A stretch of DNA of 63,166 nucleotides, from the NCBI RefSeq assembly GCF_910594985.1, contig NZ_CAJVCE010000030.1:1-63166 (forward strand), read 5' to 3'. Of this stretch, positions 9,308-16,599 are shown in pieces. The stretch comes from Paenibacillus allorhizosphaerae (lineage in GTDB: Bacteria; Bacillota; Bacilli; Paenibacillales; NBRC-103111). The notes under the pieces were generated by a model. That model was not told where the DNA came from and searched no databases. It saw only the letters and a program-made list of their open reading frames with translations. Positions within the stretch are counted from its first letter, which is position 1; every line of letters begins with the position of its first letter. A program made the position numbers and the translations under genes.

Positions 9308-9378
9308 GCACTCACTCTCCCTTCTTGCCGACTCTTCACACCGGTGGTATCGTGATTATCAATCCGACCTTCCTGCAT
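9304..9378 (-). CDS. 24-residue leader ORF coupled to the exporter ATPase
   Basis: A short ORF read on the minus strand from ATG 9378. An ideal AAGGAGG (complement of 9388-9394) sits nine bases upstream. It encodes 24 residues beginning MQEGRIDNHD and ending GRVSA, and its TGA overlaps the ATPase ATG. The peptide is hydrophilic with no membrane segment. The strong ribosome site and the ATGA overlap suggest real translation and coupling, either as a leader peptide or as a small subunit. No homologue is known to me. Confidence 0.5.
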   Translation of the reverse strand: MQEGRIDNHDTTGVKSRQEGRVSA

Positions 9379-9439
9379 GGAACACAACCTCCTTCAAATT
9401 AGGTACTGAAAAAATATATCCAAATTGCCCCAAAAAGTA

Positions 9440-9550
9440 TAGACTTATAATTCAGTTTAAGTTATAATAATATTATAGAAGTCGAGGATATCTATATCTA
9501 GTTAAAATCTATCTAAAACAGGCATGCGACATATGTTATGTCGTTTTTTT
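9440..9550 (+). ncRNA. candidate small RNA with promoter and terminator
   Basis: TAGACT (9440-9445), a 17-base spacer and TATAAT (9463-9468) form a promoter on the plus strand. About 75 bases later CGACATA-TGT-TATGTCG (9527-9543) is followed by seven T. No plus-strand gene lies downstream until 16600, so transcription would give a free RNA of about 75 bases. The rest of the gap 9379-9755 holds no gene apart from the terminator of the minus-strand operon. Expression is not shown. Confidence 0.35.
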
Positions 9551-9630
9551 GTGTTTATAAGCGTGTAAAAGCGGTGAAATACAAGCTCCTGCCGGTATAT
9601 GACATAAGAGCCAGCAGTGGGGTTATATCG

Positions 9631-9675
9631 AAAAAGCCGATCAAGGGATCCTAAAGCACCCTTGATCGGCTTTTT
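9631..9675 (-). terminator. terminator of the beta-helix operon
   Basis: A 17-base perfect inverted repeat (AAAAAGCCGATCAAGGG and its complement, 9631-9647 and 9659-9675) ends in T runs on either strand. It lies about 80 bases after the last gene of the minus-strand operon. Confidence 0.88.
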
Positions 9676-9755
9676 GTTTTTACGTGATATCATGCGGTAC
9701 GGCGGAAAACAACAGCCCGCCTCGATTCCGCCCGAGTCTATCATGCATACAGGCT

Positions 9756-12275
9756 TCAACCGCGCGGAGCAGCATCCGATAGACGTTTCACTTCCCGGCT
9801 CAGCTCCTGCACCGCTTGAATAAGCACGGGGACGAATTCCGTATAACGCAGCCCGTGACGGTCGGTTTCCCGATCGTATACGTACGCCCCGGCATCCATG
9901 CCAAGCGCATCAAATGCGGATTTCACCTCTTGGGCGATCAATCCGAAATGCGTGCGATCAAACCGGTGCTCGATGAGGCGCTCCTTCCCGGTTTCGTCTT
10001 TGACGGTTTCCTGGTAATCCTTAAACTTGAAAGCAACCGGACGCAGCCGCTCGATCAGCTCAAGCGCAGCCGCCATCGGTTCGATCCGTTCCTTCTCCCG
10101 AGCGTCCGATGTGTTCACCGTGCCGGTGGCGGCATAGATGTCTTTCCATCTGCTGCTGCTCGTTCCCAAGCTTAACGCATTGTCGGCGTTCGGCCGGGTC
10201 GTGCCGTATACGGTAATGTCGCTTGGGCTCAGCAACATCCGCGTGACCGAGTCGTTGCGCAGCCGCAAATTGCCCGAAGCGGACCTTAAGTCCAACTCCC
10301 CGGTTTCGTTGTAGCCGATCATTCCGATCTTATTGCCGTTGTAGTCGTATATCGTAACCGGCGTCGCTTTCGGCAGAGAGATCGGATACGTACCGTCGAT
10401 TCTGCCGTTGATCAAACTATCGTCGACAAAACCGCGCGGAGTGAACAAGCCGCTCTCGGCGCCGAAGCGCGAAGCGCCCGTTCGCTTGAACAACGGCTGC
10501 CGGCAAATGACGCTATCCGTTCCCGTGCACCGCACGAACTGGATATCGTTCGTTTCCCCGGAAGGAAACGGCGCCGTGCTTTTACCGATAAACGGGGAAG
10601 CGATAAAGCGGGCGCCGGCCGGAAGATCAAAGCCGCTTCTCAAGGCGGACCGGGCGCTCTTCGCCTCGAAATAACAGGCGATAAATTCAATGTCCCGTGC
10701 ATCGTGGCAATGCAGCAGCACATCCTCCCTCGTCTGAATCGTACAGTTCATGAAGATGATTCCGCGCACCGGTTCCCCGGATATTTCCAGGCAAGCGGAC
10801 GGCGAGTCGAAAGGCGCGGAAAGACCGCCGTTCGTGCATACCACCCCGCTGCTGTGATCGAAGCCGGCGATATAGCAGTCGCTGATGACGGTACCGGCGA
10901 AGCCGAAATTCGAAGCCGACGTCCGGATCTCGCTTCCGGCCTTGATGCCGCCGGAAACGGGATTCGGGCTTACGCCCTCTAGGCGCAGGGTCGCGTCATC
11001 GATCCGGTTCGCCCGGCCGTACGTGTAGCTGTCCGATCCAACGCGGAACACGCCGCCCGTGCTGGGAAACGGATTGCTGGACGACCATGCGATGCCGACG
11101 GAATCGGACGCCACACTCAAGCAGCGGTACACATCGCCGCTTCGAATTCCCATCCCGACTTTGCCGCTCGCTACGCATTGTACAAAGCGGTTACTCTCCG
11201 CAGTCGGCACGCGGTCCGGATAACGAGGATCGTTCATACTGCTGATCAGGACGCCGTATTTGCGCCAGTAGCCGACCACTTGAACGAGATCGTACCGGCC
11301 CTGCGAGGCGTTTTTCAACCAGAGGCCGACGTCCCACGCATCCCCGAGTCCGGGGTCCGTCGCGCTGTTAAAGCCTTCGATGCCGTTAAAATGATGCGTG
11401 ATCCGCAGCTGCGAAATGCCGCATTGCACCGCGTCTTCGACTAGAACCGCAACGGAGAACGGCTCAGGTGTCGCGGGATTGCTGCCCGCCGCATCTTCCC
11501 GGTAAAAGTTCGTCAGCTTGTACTCTTGCCCGGACACATCGGGGTTGCTCCTCACCCCGCCGCTCATCCGCATGTTCGTTATGCCGTAAACGGTATGCAC
11601 TTTCGGCCCCGTACCTTTGAAGATGAGGTGCGTCCCTTTGCCGTCCAGCTTTTTAATATTTTGCGCGCTCGGCACCCACTCATCGAGGCCGGCTCCCCGC
11701 AACACGACGCCGGAAGGGACAACGAGCGTAGCGGTACATATGTACCTCCCCGCCGGAAAATAGACCGTGCCGCCCCGCTCGGCGCATGCCCGAATAGCCG
11801 CTTGGATGGCGGCGGTATCGTCGGTTTGGCCGTCCCCTTTGGCCCCGAACCAGCGGACGCTGATCTCGCCTTCATAAGCCCGCTTCAGCCTCATGCCCGA
11901 ATTGGCAACAAGCACGAGGCCGGTATTATCCGGTGTCACCGTATCCGTCGGATCGCAGACGAACGGCCCTTCCTGCCCGCGGTCCGTCACAAAGTAGACG
12001 AAGCCCGGATCTGGCGCGTCATCATTGCGAATGTCGGCAATCGAGACCGTCACGCAATAATGGAGCGCCATCAAATCTTTTGGCTTCAGACTGTGATCCG
12101 TCCCGCTGCCAAGCCCGTATACGCTTGCTGCCACGAACGCCGCACCGGCAGCCCCCACGGAGGAAAAAAACGTTCGTCTCGTGATGACGGGCTTAGCGTC
12201 ATCCCCCGCATGTCGCGCACAATCCTCGTCTTTCGCTCGCTCTTGCCGTTCGGTTTCCTTATGATCATCCGTCAT
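9756..12275 (-). CDS. Tat-exported beta-helix protein with C-terminal S74 chaperone domain
   Basis: An 839-residue protein with three parts. Residues about 33-55 form a twin-arginine export signal (ITRRTFFSSVGAAGAAF). From about residue 140 a pectate-lyase-3 type beta-helix starts (VRWFGAKGDGQTDDTAAI, GGTVYFPAGRY, VVLRGAG). The last 117 residues are an intramolecular chaperone of the peptidase S74 family, known from phage tail spikes and endosialidases; it contains SDAREK, so the catalytic Ser723 and Lys728 are five residues apart as in endosialidase. That domain normally trimerises the protein and then cuts itself off at the Ser. It is the last gene of the operon after the esterase and sialidase-like genes. 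A polysaccharide lyase or hydrolase role is inferred; the substrate is unknown. Confidence 0.82.
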   Translation of the reverse strand: MTDDHKETERQERAKDEDCARHAGDDAKPVITRRTFFSSVGAAGAAFVAASVYGLGSGTDHSLKPKDLMALHYCVTVSIADIRNDDAPDPGFVYFVTDRGQEGPFVCDPTDTVTPDNTGLVLVANSGMRLKRAYEGEISVRWFGAKGDGQTDDTAAIQAAIRACAERGGTVYFPAGRYICTATLVVPSGVVLRGAGLDEWVPSAQNIKKLDGKGTHLIFKGTGPKVHTVYGITNMRMSGGVRSNPDVSGQEYKLTNFYREDAAGSNPATPEPFSVAVLVEDAVQCGISQLRITHHFNGIEGFNSATDPGLGDAWDVGLWLKNASQGRYDLVQVVGYWRKYGVLISSMNDPRYPDRVPTAESNRFVQCVASGKVGMGIRSGDVYRCLSVASDSVGIAWSSSNPFPSTGGVFRVGSDSYTYGRANRIDDATLRLEGVSPNPVSGGIKAGSEIRTSASNFGFAGTVISDCYIAGFDHSSGVVCTNGGLSAPFDSPSACLEISGEPVRGIIFMNCTIQTREDVLLHCHDARDIEFIACYFEAKSARSALRSGFDLPAGARFIASPFIGKSTAPFPSGETNDIQFVRCTGTDSVICRQPLFKRTGASRFGAESGLFTPRGFVDDSLINGRIDGTYPISLPKATPVTIYDYNGNKIGMIGYNETGELDLRSASGNLRLRNDSVTRMLLSPSDITVYGTTRPNADNALSLGTSSSRWKDIYAATGTVNTSDAREKERIEPMAAALELIERLRPVAFKFKDYQETVKDETGKERLIEHRFDRTHFGLIAQEVKSAFDALGMDAGAYVYDRETDRHGLRYTEFVPVLIQAVQELSREVKRLSDAAPRG

Positions 12276-12306
12276 GTACGGCCCCCGCTTTCGTCAAAAG
12301 TTAAAG

Positions 12307-12942
12307 CTACATTTCCCTTTGAACCGCTTTCAACCACGTGGATGCGATGAGCATATCGCCCAGTGAAGTCATATGAACGCCATCGGTTGTCAGCGCTTTC
12401 CCCGTCCCTCGCCTCAAAAACTGTATAAACGCTTCATGCGTCGGCACAAGTACCGCTTGGAACGCTTCGGCAAGCTGCCCGACAATATCCACGTAAGGCT
12501 TCAGCATCCGGTTGCCGATCGAATCGGGATATTCTTTAATGATCGTAGGCTGCATCAGAATGAACCGGCAGCCGGTTTCCGCTCTCGCTTGCTCCAGCAA
12601 GCTCCGGTATACTTCAGCAAACCGTTCGGGATATACCTGTTCCGCCTCGGGCGAATCGAGCTGTCGCCACACATCATTAATGCCGATCGAAATCGATACC
12701 CAATTCGGCTTATGCTCCAGCACATCGAGTCGCCACCGGCGCTGCAGATCAATGACCCTGTTGCCACTCGTGCCTTCGTTGATGATCTTGAGCGAGAGCT
12801 CCGGATAGGCCACGGTGAAATAATCATGAAGCAGTCTCACATAGCTTCCGCCCAGCTTAAGCGGATCGGTCTTTCTCCCTTTGTCCGTAATGCTATCTCC
12901 GATGAACACAAGGGTGTCGTCTTTTTGAAACGTCATGGCCAT
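12307..12942 (-). CDS. SGNH/GDSL-family esterase
   Basis: A cytoplasmic esterase of about 210 residues. All four SGNH blocks are visible: FIGDSITD with the nucleophile Ser near residue 16, the Gly block GTSGNR, the Asn block GINDVW, and DGVHMT with the catalytic Asp and His near the C-terminus. There is no signal peptide. Relatives remove acetyl groups from sugars such as rhamnogalacturonan or sialic acid, which fits the neighbouring genes. The ATG at 12942 touches its AAGGG site, so ATG 12936 may be the true start. It lies 31 bases before the beta-helix gene and 50 after the sialidase-like gene. Confidence 0.85.
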   Translation of the reverse strand: MAMTFQKDDTLVFIGDSITDKGRKTDPLKLGGSYVRLLHDYFTVAYPELSLKIINEGTSGNRVIDLQRRWRLDVLEHKPNWVSISIGINDVWRQLDSPEAEQVYPERFAEVYRSLLEQARAETGCRFILMQPTIIKEYPDSIGNRMLKPYVDIVGQLAEAFQAVLVPTHEAFIQFLRRGTGKALTTDGVHMTSLGDMLIASTWLKAVQREM

Positions 12943-12992
12943 CCCTTCTTCCGTTTCCCGTCATCTCGAACATTCCAGACGCGTCAACATCG

Positions 12993-14450
12993 TCAACTCC
13001 GAAAATGGTCAATCGTATGGAACGTAATGTAGTTCGCATTATGATAATTGAACGCCCCGTTGATGGCCGTCCGGCTGGCGTACACGATGTTGTCGCCGTC
13101 AAACTGCCAATCCACGTACTGGAAACCGACTTTCGTATCATCCTCGGGCCACCCGTTATCCTGATAGTTAAGAACATCCTTCTGAATGTGCCAATGCTCC
13201 AAATCTTCCGACCATACCAATGTCAAAATATTGCGTTGGCTCACATTCGGAAGCGTCACCCGGTTCACCAAAGACCAATATTTGCCGCTGACCGCATCGT
13301 AATGGATCGTAAATTTGGACATGTTGCCGTGAAAATCGACGACTTTACGGAACGTAAGCGGTGCCTCCGGCCGTTCGTCGTTGACGTTCAGCATAATCGC
13401 CCGGCCGTACTCGGGGCTGCCGCCCTTCGTATTGTAGCGGAGCACATTGACCAGCTTTCCGTCCGGGGCCACGACGACATTGCCTTCGAGCAGCGACGGC
13501 TTTCCGCCTTCGATCGTACCGGGCCATTCGCTGGAGTAAGGCAGAAACGGCGTCACGGTCCACTGCGCCGGATCGAGCAAATCGCCGTCCGCAGGCACAG
13601 AAACGACGCCGGTATCGTGTCCGCCGGTTTGCCACGAGCCGAATTCCACCGCGGTCCAAAGGCGGCCCCGATGCTCCACGACCGGCATCGGCGCTTTATG
13701 CGGCCCTCTTGCCTCCCGGCTGCCCGCGGGAATAATTTCGCTAGGCGCCGACCATGTTGCCCCCCCATCGTCCGAGCGTCCGATCAGCAGCGCGCCGTAT
13801 TCCGTACTCGTTCCGAGCATATACAAAGCGCCGCGATGCAGGAACAGTTTGCCCCAGAAGCACGGATACAGGTCGCACAGAAACGACCAGGTGCGTCCCT
13901 CGTCTGCGGACCGGAACAGCTTCGTCAAGTTTTGTCCCGCCTTCCCCCAAAATACATCATGAGAAACAACCCATTCGCCGCCGGGCAGCTTGACGATGGA
14001 AGGACTGGCCGGCGAGCGGCCCGAGAAGCCGTACGTATAATCGTCGGGATGAATGTAGTTGACGACAGTCCCCGGCACGTCGCCGGTTCGCACCAACCTT
14101 ACCGGGCTGCCGGCCACCGGTTCCGCCGTTCCCTCGGCCACCGCTCGAACCGATACCCGATACTCCTTCGCGTTGTCGAGGCCGCTGATCTCCGTGCTGT
14201 TCTCGCTGCCGGGCACTTGCACAACCGCCAATTCGGCTTCGTCTGCCCCGGACGTCACTCTAATCTCATAAGCCAGTTTGCCGGCATCGAAGGAACCTTC
14301 ATACTTCCAGTCCAGACGCAGTTTCCCGTCGCCTGGCGCCAGCCTCACGATATTCAGATCGCTGCAGACCGCTCCATCCCCTTGCGCCGAACGCGTCAAC
14401 TCTCTCGTATTCAAATACCCCCACGCCTGCTTCCGAACACCGCTTATCAT
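12993..14450 (-). CDS. sialidase-like (BNR) protein with N-terminal fibronectin III domain
   Basis: A 485-residue protein. Residues about 30-125 look like a fibronectin type III domain (LRLDWKYEG, YEIRVTS, LDNAKEYRVSVRAV). The remainder is a six-bladed propeller of the sialidase type with two Asp boxes, RSADEGRTW and RSDDGGATW. No signal peptide is seen, so it may act on imported oligosaccharide. Start ATG 14450 has GAGGAGG upstream. Whether the sialidase arginine triad is complete cannot be judged by eye. The NanA-like and YhcH-like neighbours make sialic acid or a related acid sugar the best guess for the substrate. Confidence 0.78.
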   Translation of the reverse strand: MISGVRKQAWGYLNTRELTRSAQGDGAVCSDLNIVRLAPGDGKLRLDWKYEGSFDAGKLAYEIRVTSGADEAELAVVQVPGSENSTEISGLDNAKEYRVSVRAVAEGTAEPVAGSPVRLVRTGDVPGTVVNYIHPDDYTYGFSGRSPASPSIVKLPGGEWVVSHDVFWGKAGQNLTKLFRSADEGRTWSFLCDLYPCFWGKLFLHRGALYMLGTSTEYGALLIGRSDDGGATWSAPSEIIPAGSREARGPHKAPMPVVEHRGRLWTAVEFGSWQTGGHDTGVVSVPADGDLLDPAQWTVTPFLPYSSEWPGTIEGGKPSLLEGNVVVAPDGKLVNVLRYNTKGGSPEYGRAIMLNVNDERPEAPLTFRKVVDFHGNMSKFTIHYDAVSGKYWSLVNRVTLPNVSQRNILTLVWSEDLEHWHIQKDVLNYQDNGWPEDDTKVGFQYVDWQFDGDNIVYASRTAINGAFNYHNANYITFHTIDHFRS

Positions 14451-14501
14451 AAGAACGCCTCCTCAATGTGTAATGTAATAATGCTCATACTCTTGTGCTG
14501 C

Positions 14502-15443
14502 CTAACGGACGGATTCCTTCTCCTGGAATAAAAGCTGTTTTACCGTATTGCCGAGCTTCTCCAATTGTTCTACTTCCAATCGATGATTCCCTTTCATCGC
14601 AGAAGCGTCTTTAACACGGCAAACTGTCTCGATCGGCAAACCGAGCTGCCGCAAATGGTATTTGGCATTGACCGGGTACACTTGCAGCTCGATAAGCGAG
14701 GCTACCGTCAAAAACGACTGCAATCGCTCGGCCAACTCCGCGTCATTACGCCATTGCCCAACGAGCCTAACATACAAATCCGGATGGAAATTCGCCATGA
14801 CGCCGCTGAAGCCTGCCGCGCCGAGCTTGAGCGATTCCAGCAGCGTCGTCGAGTTGGCGTTGAACAGCTTCAGTTCGCTGCCGGATACCGCATCGAGCTT
14901 CGCTTTTATTTGCCGCACGTCGCAGCTCGTATCTTTAAGGAACAGGAACCTTCCAGTGGCCGCGCACCACTTCAGTGTCTCGGGCGCAAGCAGCCTTTTG
15001 TAAGGATAGGGGCACTCGTAGACGCCGAAAGGGACGTCCGGCACTGCATCCAGCAGCTTTTGCGCACTATCGATCCACACGCCGTCGTCTTCCTCCGCTT
15101 TCGCGAGACGGTTGCTGACGATGACGATCGCATCCACGCCGGTGGCCGCCAGTTGCTTCAATTCCTCGATTTGGTCGCTGAGCTCATCGGAAATATGGCC
15201 GGATGCGATCACTTGAACGCGGCCGGCCGCCTTCTCCTTCACGAAGCGCGCGATCCTCACCCGCTCCGCAAGCGTCAAATAAAACATTTCGCTGGATTGG
15301 CATACGGCGAACAATCCCTGCACGCCGCTGGCGATATACCATTCGATCAACTGCTCCAAAGCGTCGTAATCGACCTCGCCTGTCAATGTAAAAGGCGTAA
15401 TCATCGTAGGCCATACGCCGCTGGCAATCGTTTTGCCCATCAT
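14502..15443 (-). CDS. DapA/NanA-family aldolase
   Basis: A TIM-barrel class I aldolase of 313 residues in the dihydrodipicolinate synthase / N-acetylneuraminate lyase family. The Schiff-base Lys is in FLFLKDTSC (about residue 168) and the catalytic Tyr is probably in GVYECPYPY (about 140). Such enzymes split or form pyruvate adducts; in sugar-acid operons they release pyruvate from a 2-keto-3-deoxy acid. The linkage to a YhcH-type gene upstream and a sialidase-like gene downstream points to N-acetylneuraminate or a related nonulosonic acid. The second ATG (15440) could also be used. Confidence 0.85.
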   Translation of the reverse strand: MMGKTIASGVWPTMITPFTLTGEVDYDALEQLIEWYIASGVQGLFAVCQSSEMFYLTLAERVRIARFVKEKAAGRVQVIASGHISDELSDQIEELKQLAATGVDAIVIVSNRLAKAEEDDGVWIDSAQKLLDAVPDVPFGVYECPYPYKRLLAPETLKWCAATGRFLFLKDTSCDVRQIKAKLDAVSGSELKLFNANSTTLLESLKLGAAGFSGVMANFHPDLYVRLVGQWRNDAELAERLQSFLTVASLIELQVYPVNAKYHLRQLGLPIETVCRVKDASAMKGNHRLEVEQLEKLGNTVKQLLFQEKESVR

Positions 15444-15501
15444 CGTTACCTCGCTTCGCTGTTATAAAATTTAGCATGAAACATGCCCTCCGTACGTTCC
15501 G

Positions 15502-15993
15502 TCACCTGCCGGAACCGTCTTGCAGCCATAAATTTTTATGAATTTTAATGACGACTTTGCGGATCGTTTGATCGTTCGTCACGCTGCAGCAAGGCCGATG
15601 CACATCCGCCGGTAAAAAGACGGCGAACATCCCCGGTGTAAGCAGCAGCTCCGAATCGTCGATGCCGACTTCGTAGAGCAATAAGTCTTTTTCGCCCAGC
15701 AAACGTTGCGATACCCGCTGTTTTCCGTTCGCCCTAACCGTTCCGATCCGCTCTTCGCCGTGAAGCAGGCATTGAATATCAACAAACATTTCGTGCGACT
15801 CGGGCGTACGGAACGATTTGGCCTGCGTCTCGATCGTTTGAACGATCGCGAACATCGAATCTCCCCTAATCGCATACGTTCCATCCTTCACGGCTTCAAA
15901 ATCCGTTTGCCGAATATACTCGATTCCCGCTTGGATGGACGGATGAAACATATGCTTTTCCTGATCCCAATGGGTCAGATCGCTAACGATCAT
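15502..15993 (-). CDS. YhcH/YjgK/YiaL-family sugar protein
   Basis: A cupin-like protein of 163 residues with the family marks SHEMFVDIQ, LLTPGMFAVFLPADVHRP and KVVIKIH. In Enterobacteria the homologue NanQ/YhcH sits in the sialic acid operon and speeds anomer conversion; other relatives act in uronate or beta-galactoside pathways. Here it is the first gene of the five-gene minus-strand operon and starts at ATG 15993 behind GGGAGG. The predicted promoter is at 16121-16149, with two copies of the 17-bp operator between promoter and gene. Confidence 0.88.
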   Translation of the reverse strand: MIVSDLTHWDQEKHMFHPSIQAGIEYIRQTDFEAVKDGTYAIRGDSMFAIVQTIETQAKSFRTPESHEMFVDIQCLLHGEERIGTVRANGKQRVSQRLLGEKDLLLYEVGIDDSELLLTPGMFAVFLPADVHRPCCSVTNDQTIRKVVIKIHKNLWLQDGSGR

Positions 15994-16011
15994 AGAAAGC
16001 CTCCCTCAGCA

Positions 16012-16028
16012 GTTCCATATAGTAGAAC
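16012..16028. promoter_or_regulatory. operator copy 1 (GTTCY-N7-RGAAC)
   Basis: GTTCC-ATATAGT-AGAAC, 17 bp, in the leader of the minus-strand operon. It is one of four near-identical inverted repeats in this intergenic region and starts 74 bp before copy 2. Confidence 0.6.
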
Positions 16029-16085
16029 AAAGTTCTTGTAGTGACACAAAAAAATAACAAATTATCTTTTCACGAATCTTCATTC

Positions 16086-16102
16086 GTTCCCCATTATGGA
16101 AC
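16086..16102. promoter_or_regulatory. operator copy 2 (GTTCY-N7-RGAAC)
   Basis: GTTCC-CCATTAT-GGAAC, 17 bp. It lies about 13-29 bases downstream of the predicted start point of the minus-strand promoter, a typical position for a repressor. Confidence 0.6.
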
Positions 16103-16120
16103 AACGTTCTTTTCATTTTC

Positions 16121-16149
16121 ATTTTAATACACATTGTTGACGATGACAA
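16121..16149 (-). promoter_or_regulatory. sigma-A promoter of the yhcH-nanA-like operon
   Basis: Read on the minus strand: TTGTCA (complement of 16144-16149), a 17-base spacer and TAAAAT (complement of 16121-16126). Five of six bases match in each hexamer. The start point would be near 16114. Confidence 0.65.
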
Positions 16150-16260
16150 TCCTAATTTTCCAGAAAATCTTCTGATCCAAGCCTTATCGGGGAAGATACT
16201 TAACAAAAAGGTGTTCCCCGCCTATTTTTTAACAAGCACAAAAAAATTACGAAAAACCTG

Positions 16261-16289
16261 TTGATATATTTTTTTTAATCCCGTACTAT
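16261..16289 (+). promoter_or_regulatory. candidate promoter of the solute-binding gene
   Basis: TTGATA (16261-16266), a 17-base spacer and TACTAT (16284-16289). A start near 16296 leaves a leader of about 300 bases that contains operator copies 3 and 4. TATACA at 16287 with a 20-base spacer is an alternative -10. Confidence 0.45.
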
Positions 16290-16318
16290 ACAACTATAAA
16301 CAAATAATGATGAACGTG

Positions 16319-16335
16319 GTTCTTAATTACAGAAC
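16319..16335. promoter_or_regulatory. operator copy 3 (GTTCY-N7-RGAAC)
   Basis: GTTCT-TAATTAC-AGAAC, 17 bp, about 24-40 bases downstream of the predicted plus-strand start point. Confidence 0.6.
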
Positions 16336-16395
16336 ACGGTGAGCGAGCAATCTTGATATGCAGCTCATCTTTTTTTCTCAAATGTATAGAATCAG

Positions 16396-16412
16396 GTTCT
16401 TCATTGTAGAAC
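16396..16412. promoter_or_regulatory. operator copy 4 (GTTCY-N7-RGAAC)
   Basis: GTTCT-TCATTGT-AGAAC, 17 bp, 77 bp beyond copy 3. This mirrors the 74-bp spacing of copies 1 and 2 on the other side. Confidence 0.6.
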
Positions 16413-16530
16413 AACTTTATGAATTGCATCTAACAGATGCAGTGCAAAAGGGGGAATCCGCTTTTGGCAACACATTTGGGTGCTGCGGCGGGACGTATAC
16501 AGAAAAAGGTTTCCGTTCTGCCGCACATTA

Positions 16531-16544
16531 TGCAAGCGCTTCAC
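16531..16544 (+). promoter_or_regulatory. weak cre-like or LacI-type palindrome
   Basis: TGCAAGCGCTTCAC has the AAGCGCTT core of CcpA and LacI-family sites but differs from the cre consensus at about three positions. It lies about 60 bases before the solute-binding gene. Confidence 0.25.
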
Positions 16545-16599
16545 TAATCGGAAGCTTCGTTTCCGATCCACAAACAAACCATTTCATGAGGTGATCTCT

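Larger units (their letters stand above)
15994..16599. other. 606-base divergent regulatory region
   Basis: This gene-free region separates the minus-strand sugar operon from the plus-strand solute-binding gene. It contains one predicted promoter per direction, four copies of a 17-bp operator placed two per side, a TGCATCT-AAC-AGATGCA inverted repeat at 16425-16441, and a partial cre-like site TGCAAGCGCTTCAC at 16531-16544. No gene for a regulator adjoins it. Confidence 0.7.

Noticed and set aside
9502..9759. 85-codon minus-strand frame
   Set aside because: It contains the strong terminator at 9631-9675 and lies in noncoding DNA after the beta-helix gene.
13005..14531. 508-codon plus-strand open frame
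   Set aside because: It lies antisense to the sialidase-like gene, has no ribosome site and gives no recognisable protein; it is a by-product of codon composition.
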